From NCBI GenBank assembly GCA_965232595.1, contig OZ246983.1, positions 3,906,001 to 3,970,000 of the forward strand: a stretch of 64,000 nt of DNA. The letters are read 5' to 3'. Position 1 is the first letter of the stretch; every line of letters starts with the position of its first letter. This document shows, in pieces, positions 61,059-64,000 of this stretch. The notes beneath the pieces were generated by a model. That model saw only the letters and a list, made by a program, of their open reading frames with translations. It did no database searches and had not been told where the DNA came from. This DNA is from SZUA-309 sp965232595 (GTDB lineage: Bacteria > Pseudomonadota > Gammaproteobacteria > Pseudomonadales > Azotimanducaceae). Both the position numbers and the translations under genes were made by a program.

Positions 61059-62690
61059 CTATAGCTTAAATTTTCTGCGAATAGCCAAGATGAGTAGTGT
61101 TATTGCGGTCAGACTGAAAACCGTCTGTAGGAGTGAGACAGCAAGCACCCAACGATAGCCATCCCAAAACAGCGTCTTGGCGCTTTGAACCCCTGACTCA
61201 GACCAGATGAAAAAAGGTCGCGTCACCTGGCTGGCACTAAAGATAAGGGCATCGGTAACGCTATCGGCGTCGACTCCCCAAGGATGAAGACTGAGATAGA
61301 CGCCGGCTGAGACAAGATAAATGAGGAGTAACGCCAGTAGCGGGGCTGTCGCACTTCGTCCGTATCCGGAGATAAGGCGATAGCCAAGCAGAAAGAACTT
61401 GTCTGTGAACGATGTCTGTTTGCTGTAGAGCTTGGAATCTAGTTCTAGTGCGTGGAAGTGAGATTCTTCATCTATTGCGCGGAGATCGCCCATTATCTGC
61501 TTCAGACGGCGGTAGGCGGACTTAGCACCCTTTGATCGAGTGTTTACGAAACTACTTAGGTTGAAGGTCGTACCTTCGTGCACTTCGGTGTTATAGAAGG
61601 TTGGGGCGGTCTCGAATTCTGAAACGTCTGTGAAATCGGCCGCTTCTCCGAAGACGGTGTTGTCGAAGTTTACGAACTTGTACGTTCCCCCCAGCTGGAA
61701 CAGGCAGGCCATAGAAGCATTGTTGAGACGAAGTGAGGCTTCAAAAACACCTGTAAGTTTGAACTCCCCCTCGCACCTGGCGTTCGTAAAAGTGACCAAC
61801 TCATGAGCTCTTACGTTCAGTATGCGGGTGTTGGCGAGCACTGAATCCGAAAAATCAGCTCGTGCCAGAAACTCGATGTTCGTTCCAGAGAACTCGTCTA
61901 GAGATACTGCTTTGAACAAGGCTGGCTCTTGGAAATGTGCGTCGACCAACTCGAAGGCTTTCGCGGATACCGATGAGAAATCAGCAGTACCTCGAAATTC
62001 GGCAGCTCGAAGGGAAAATGCTTGAAAGGTTCCGTTGTTCAGATTCGCTTGAGAGGCAACTGTAAGGTCGAAAATGTCGACTTCCTTGGAGCACTCAACC
62101 TTCGTAAACCCAAAGGAGTCATATTCAGCAGCTGCGATTTGCAGTCGCCCTGCGAAGTGGCTGCCTGCGAAATTGGTGTGTAAAGAAGTGACTTCGACAA
62201 ACGAGACGTCACCTGTGAACCTACAAGAATTGAAGTAAGTTGGACCCTTGAAGCTGCAATAGGTCATGCGTAAAGAGTGATGGAATTTAGAAGATCGAAA
62301 GTCAGCTAGTTCTCGAAACTGACAGTCCGAAAACGTCACGGATCGACGAAAGTCTCGTTTGCTGAGGTCCAGCGATTCGAAAGAACACTCCATGAAATCG
62401 AGATGTGCATTGACACTTGGAATTCTTTTCCACTCTTCATCGAAGGACACACCGATCCATACGATGGCTAGTTCTTGTTGGCCGGCTTGCTCAACGTATG
62501 CGCGAACGAGATTACCCCGTTCCGTAGCGTGAGAGGTCTCCGCTGAGTGGAAAGGGCAGAGCCAGGTGTCGTCGATTCCGGGGCCTGGGTTCGCTGTTAC
62601 CCAGCACTGATCGGTTCCATCACATCCATAACCAGTAGTTTGAGAGTAATTCTCGTAGTGAGAGTGCCTAAATGAGCATCGGACGGACAT
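61059..62690 (-). CDS. Pentapeptide-repeat membrane protein
   Basis: 543 residues. N-terminus has several Cys/His (CSFRHSHYENYS, DDTWLCPFHSAETSHA), a possible metal-binding head. Residues ~95-390 hold pentapeptide-type repeats of the A(D/N)F/L class (LDFMECSFESLDLSKRDF, ADFSSVSAKAFELVDAHF, ADFSDSVLANTRIL). The C-terminal third has two membrane helices (TAPLLALLLIYLVSAGVYLSL and VLAVSLLQTVFSLTAITLLILA) and ends AIRRKFKL, as in pentapeptide/ion-channel-like families. Ends 6 bp from the terminase gene. Function unknown; a membrane effector is a hypothesis. Confidence 0.75.
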   Translation of the reverse strand: MSVRCSFRHSHYENYSQTTGYGCDGTDQCWVTANPGPGIDDTWLCPFHSAETSHATERGNLVRAYVEQAGQQELAIVWIGVSFDEEWKRIPSVNAHLDFMECSFESLDLSKRDFRRSVTFSDCQFRELADFRSSKFHHSLRMTYCSFKGPTYFNSCRFTGDVSFVEVTSLHTNFAGSHFAGRLQIAAAEYDSFGFTKVECSKEVDIFDLTVASQANLNNGTFQAFSLRAAEFRGTADFSSVSAKAFELVDAHFQEPALFKAVSLDEFSGTNIEFLARADFSDSVLANTRILNVRAHELVTFTNARCEGEFKLTGVFEASLRLNNASMACLFQLGGTYKFVNFDNTVFGEAADFTDVSEFETAPTFYNTEVHEGTTFNLSSFVNTRSKGAKSAYRRLKQIMGDLRAIDEESHFHALELDSKLYSKQTSFTDKFFLLGYRLISGYGRSATAPLLALLLIYLVSAGVYLSLHPWGVDADSVTDALIFSASQVTRPFFIWSESGVQSAKTLFWDGYRWVLAVSLLQTVFSLTAITLLILAIRRKFKL

Positions 62691-62782
62691 ATGGTTTGGC
62701 AGGTCTCTGCAGTCAGAGTGTTTACCGAAAATAACATGCCGGGCACCTACAACGACCGAATCGTAGGGAAGGCGCGCTAAGG

Positions 62783-63409
62783 CTACGCTGGTGCTATAGG
62801 TTCCTCTGGAGGGACGACGAGTTCGCCGACTACCACGCGACCGTTCTTCGAGAACATTATTGCCTCCATGGTATAGAGCGTGCTCGCCGCATCGTTGTAG
62901 CTAACCTGAAGGCGGGAGTTTCCCTCTGGAATATCCGTTACCACCAAGTTGATATCGGCCTTATCCCTAATTCTTGTTGGACCAAACACAATTAGACCAT
63001 CGAGTCTCACAATCACATCGATTGCGGGTTGACCATGATTCACTAGCGTGAACACCCGCCTGTCCCCCATAACACTGCCACCTGAGAATTTCAGCCGTGG
63101 TTGCTGCGTAGCTACAGCGCGCTCGAATTCTTTCTCTAAGATGCTGGCCTGTTTCTCCAAGGCGGCCGTGTTTTCTTCCAGTTCCTTACGTTGAAGCCTC
63201 AGTTCTTCAGACTGCATCCAATAGCCGATTACCAGCCAAAGAAAGGCTAACGGTGCGAATACGCCTGCCAGCGCATCACCTAACTCGTTCATAGGAACGG
63301 TTTGTAGCCACCACCAAGAAGTGTTGTCGTATCTGGCGATTGTGATGAAACCTAGATATCCAATCGTAAGAACTGAACCGGTAGCTAAGAACTTCGAGTT
63401 TGACTTCAT
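62783..63409 (-). CDS. Two-TM protein with coiled coil and beta domain, unknown
   Basis: 208 residues. Helices near residues 8-26 and 43-66, a coiled coil (ELRLQRKELEENTAALEKQASILEKEFERAVATQQP), then a beta-rich domain (KFSGGSVMGDRRVFTLVNHGQPAIDVIVRLDGLIVFG). Resembles general membrane-bound sensor scaffolds, not a named family. 92 bp upstream of the pentapeptide protein on the same strand. Confidence 0.6.
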   Translation of the reverse strand: MKSNSKFLATGSVLTIGYLGFITIARYDNTSWWWLQTVPMNELGDALAGVFAPLAFLWLVIGYWMQSEELRLQRKELEENTAALEKQASILEKEFERAVATQQPRLKFSGGSVMGDRRVFTLVNHGQPAIDVIVRLDGLIVFGPTRIRDKADINLVVTDIPEGNSRLQVSYNDAASTLYTMEAIMFSKNGRVVVGELVVPPEEPIAPA

Positions 63410-63534
63410 ACGCGACCTCCCTGGGCGGCATGATAATCTCTGGTGCAGAGGAGGGGCATCAACCCGTGCTAACTGCAGGACGCAGTACTGGCTAGCTACT
63501 CCTCAATTGTGAGCCGTCAGACCATCGGGAAACC

Positions 63535-64000
63535 ATGCAGACAATCCAAGAAATCTCGGCAGAACTCACTGCGAAAGCGAAAAGCGCCCGATTATGGGCT
63601 GCCGTATGCCTCGCATCTCTGATTGGCGGCATTGGCTTTGCGATCAGTTGGTTCACCACTAGCACAATTGAAACGGTGACGGACATTGGCGTCTCTGCTC
63701 TAACACAGGTGCAGGACACTCTGGGGTCTTATCATTATGTGAGCACGGACAATACACATATGATCGCGATGGCCCTCTTATCTGAGAGACTCACTCCTGC
63801 CTACGGGGAAGTGCCGATGGAGTTCGTTGTTGAATTCTCGAATCGCTACAAGAATGCGGAAGACAAGATCGAGGCAGCCTACGACAGAGCTTGGTCAAAT
63901 TGGAGAGATAGTGCTGGCACGATACAGGAGGGGCGCGCAGCCGCAATCGCTGCAGAAATTCGGGACTGGCCCGAGATACGGGGGCTTCCATTTTGTCTTG
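63535..64000 (+). CDS. Membrane-anchored protein, 3' end outside window
   Basis: The frame from ATG 63535 is open to the end of the window (155 codons seen). It starts MQTIQEISAELTAKAKSARL, then one TM helix (LWAAVCLASLIGGIGFAISWF); after it an apparently extracytoplasmic region rich in Ser/Thr/Ala, including FVVEFSNRYKNAEDKIEAAYDRAWSNWRD. No family recognised. It is divergent from the 62783 gene. Confidence 0.55.
   Translation, partial: MQTIQEISAELTAKAKSARLWAAVCLASLIGGIGFAISWFTTSTIETVTDIGVSALTQVQDTLGSYHYVSTDNTHMIAMALLSERLTPAYGEVPMEFVVEFSNRYKNAEDKIEAAYDRAWSNWRDSAGTIQEGRAAAIAAEIRDWPEIRGLPFCL

Larger units (their letters stand above)
52780..64000 (+). mobile_element. Integrated phage-like element (left end at tRNA-Arg; right end beyond window)
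   Basis: After tRNA-Arg come arm-type repeats, a tyrosine integrase, tightly overlapped small genes, primase-like and RepA-like genes, terminase subunits and accessory membrane proteins. The DNA is less GC-rich than the chromosome to the left. Portal, capsid, tail, lysis and repressor genes are not seen. It may be a prophage whose structural genes lie to the right, or a satellite/island. Confidence 0.82.

Overview
The window is a 64 kb piece of a chromosome from a GC-rich, heterotrophic, probably marine gammaproteobacterium related to Pseudomonas/Cellvibrio-like lineages. This is inferred from a complete Na+-translocating NADH:quinone reductase operon next to a long GAPDH-like gene (a neighbourhood also known from Pseudomonas), long-form queF, a TAXI-type TRAP transporter, CaiB-type CoA transferase, DDN-type nitroreductases, alkylsulfatase and pgaABCD. 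No rRNA or single-copy phylogenetic marker is present, so the genus is not claimed.

Layout. 1-3616: three overlapping genes for a 2-oxoacid:acceptor oxidoreductase (NAD(P)H/FAD subunit with two 4Fe-4S clusters, gamma-alpha fusion, beta). 3686-11365: GAPDH-like gene and nqrABCDEF, each behind a well-formed sigma70-type promoter. 11381-22822: mixed metabolism, including cysD-cysNC (cysD carries an unexplained 198-residue N-terminal extension), a CoA transferase, a TM2 protein, a class V aminotransferase, and an iron-storage pair bfd/bfr. At 20556-21470 there is a split reading frame that is best read as one selenoprotein of the GrdB/PrdB type, with an in-frame UGA followed by a hairpin with bacterial SECIS geometry. 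22850-36532: CadC-like regulator, TAXI TRAP transporter, alkylsulfatase, transglutaminase plus ATP-grasp/alpha-E pair, Na+:alanine symporter, queF, hexapeptide acyltransferase. 36638-43592: VOC protein, tRNA-Ser and 4.5S/SRP RNA, and the pgaABCD exopolysaccharide operon, whose pgaC carries a one-base frameshift. 43685-52615: MFS transporter, methylmalonyl-CoA mutase, LLM oxidoreductase, a second DDN-type protein, and a translationally coupled HD-GYP/EAL pair in which both proteins have lost catalytic signature residues.

52702-64000 (window end): an integrated element. A tRNA-Arg(ACG) is followed by direct repeats that look like integrase arm sites, a tyrosine integrase, a tightly packed run of small genes, a zinc-finger/primase-like protein, a RecA/RepA-like ATPase, an iteron-like repeat cluster, and small and large terminase subunits. 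Base composition and codon use are visibly less GC-rich than the chromosome to the left. Two islands on the opposite strand break up the phage genes: a tandem pair of small secreted paralogues (57257-58019) and, directly after the terminase, a membrane pentapeptide-repeat protein and a two-TM coiled-coil protein, followed by a third membrane protein cut by the window edge. No portal, capsid or tail gene is seen before the window ends, so prophage, phage satellite and cargo-bearing island are all still possible.
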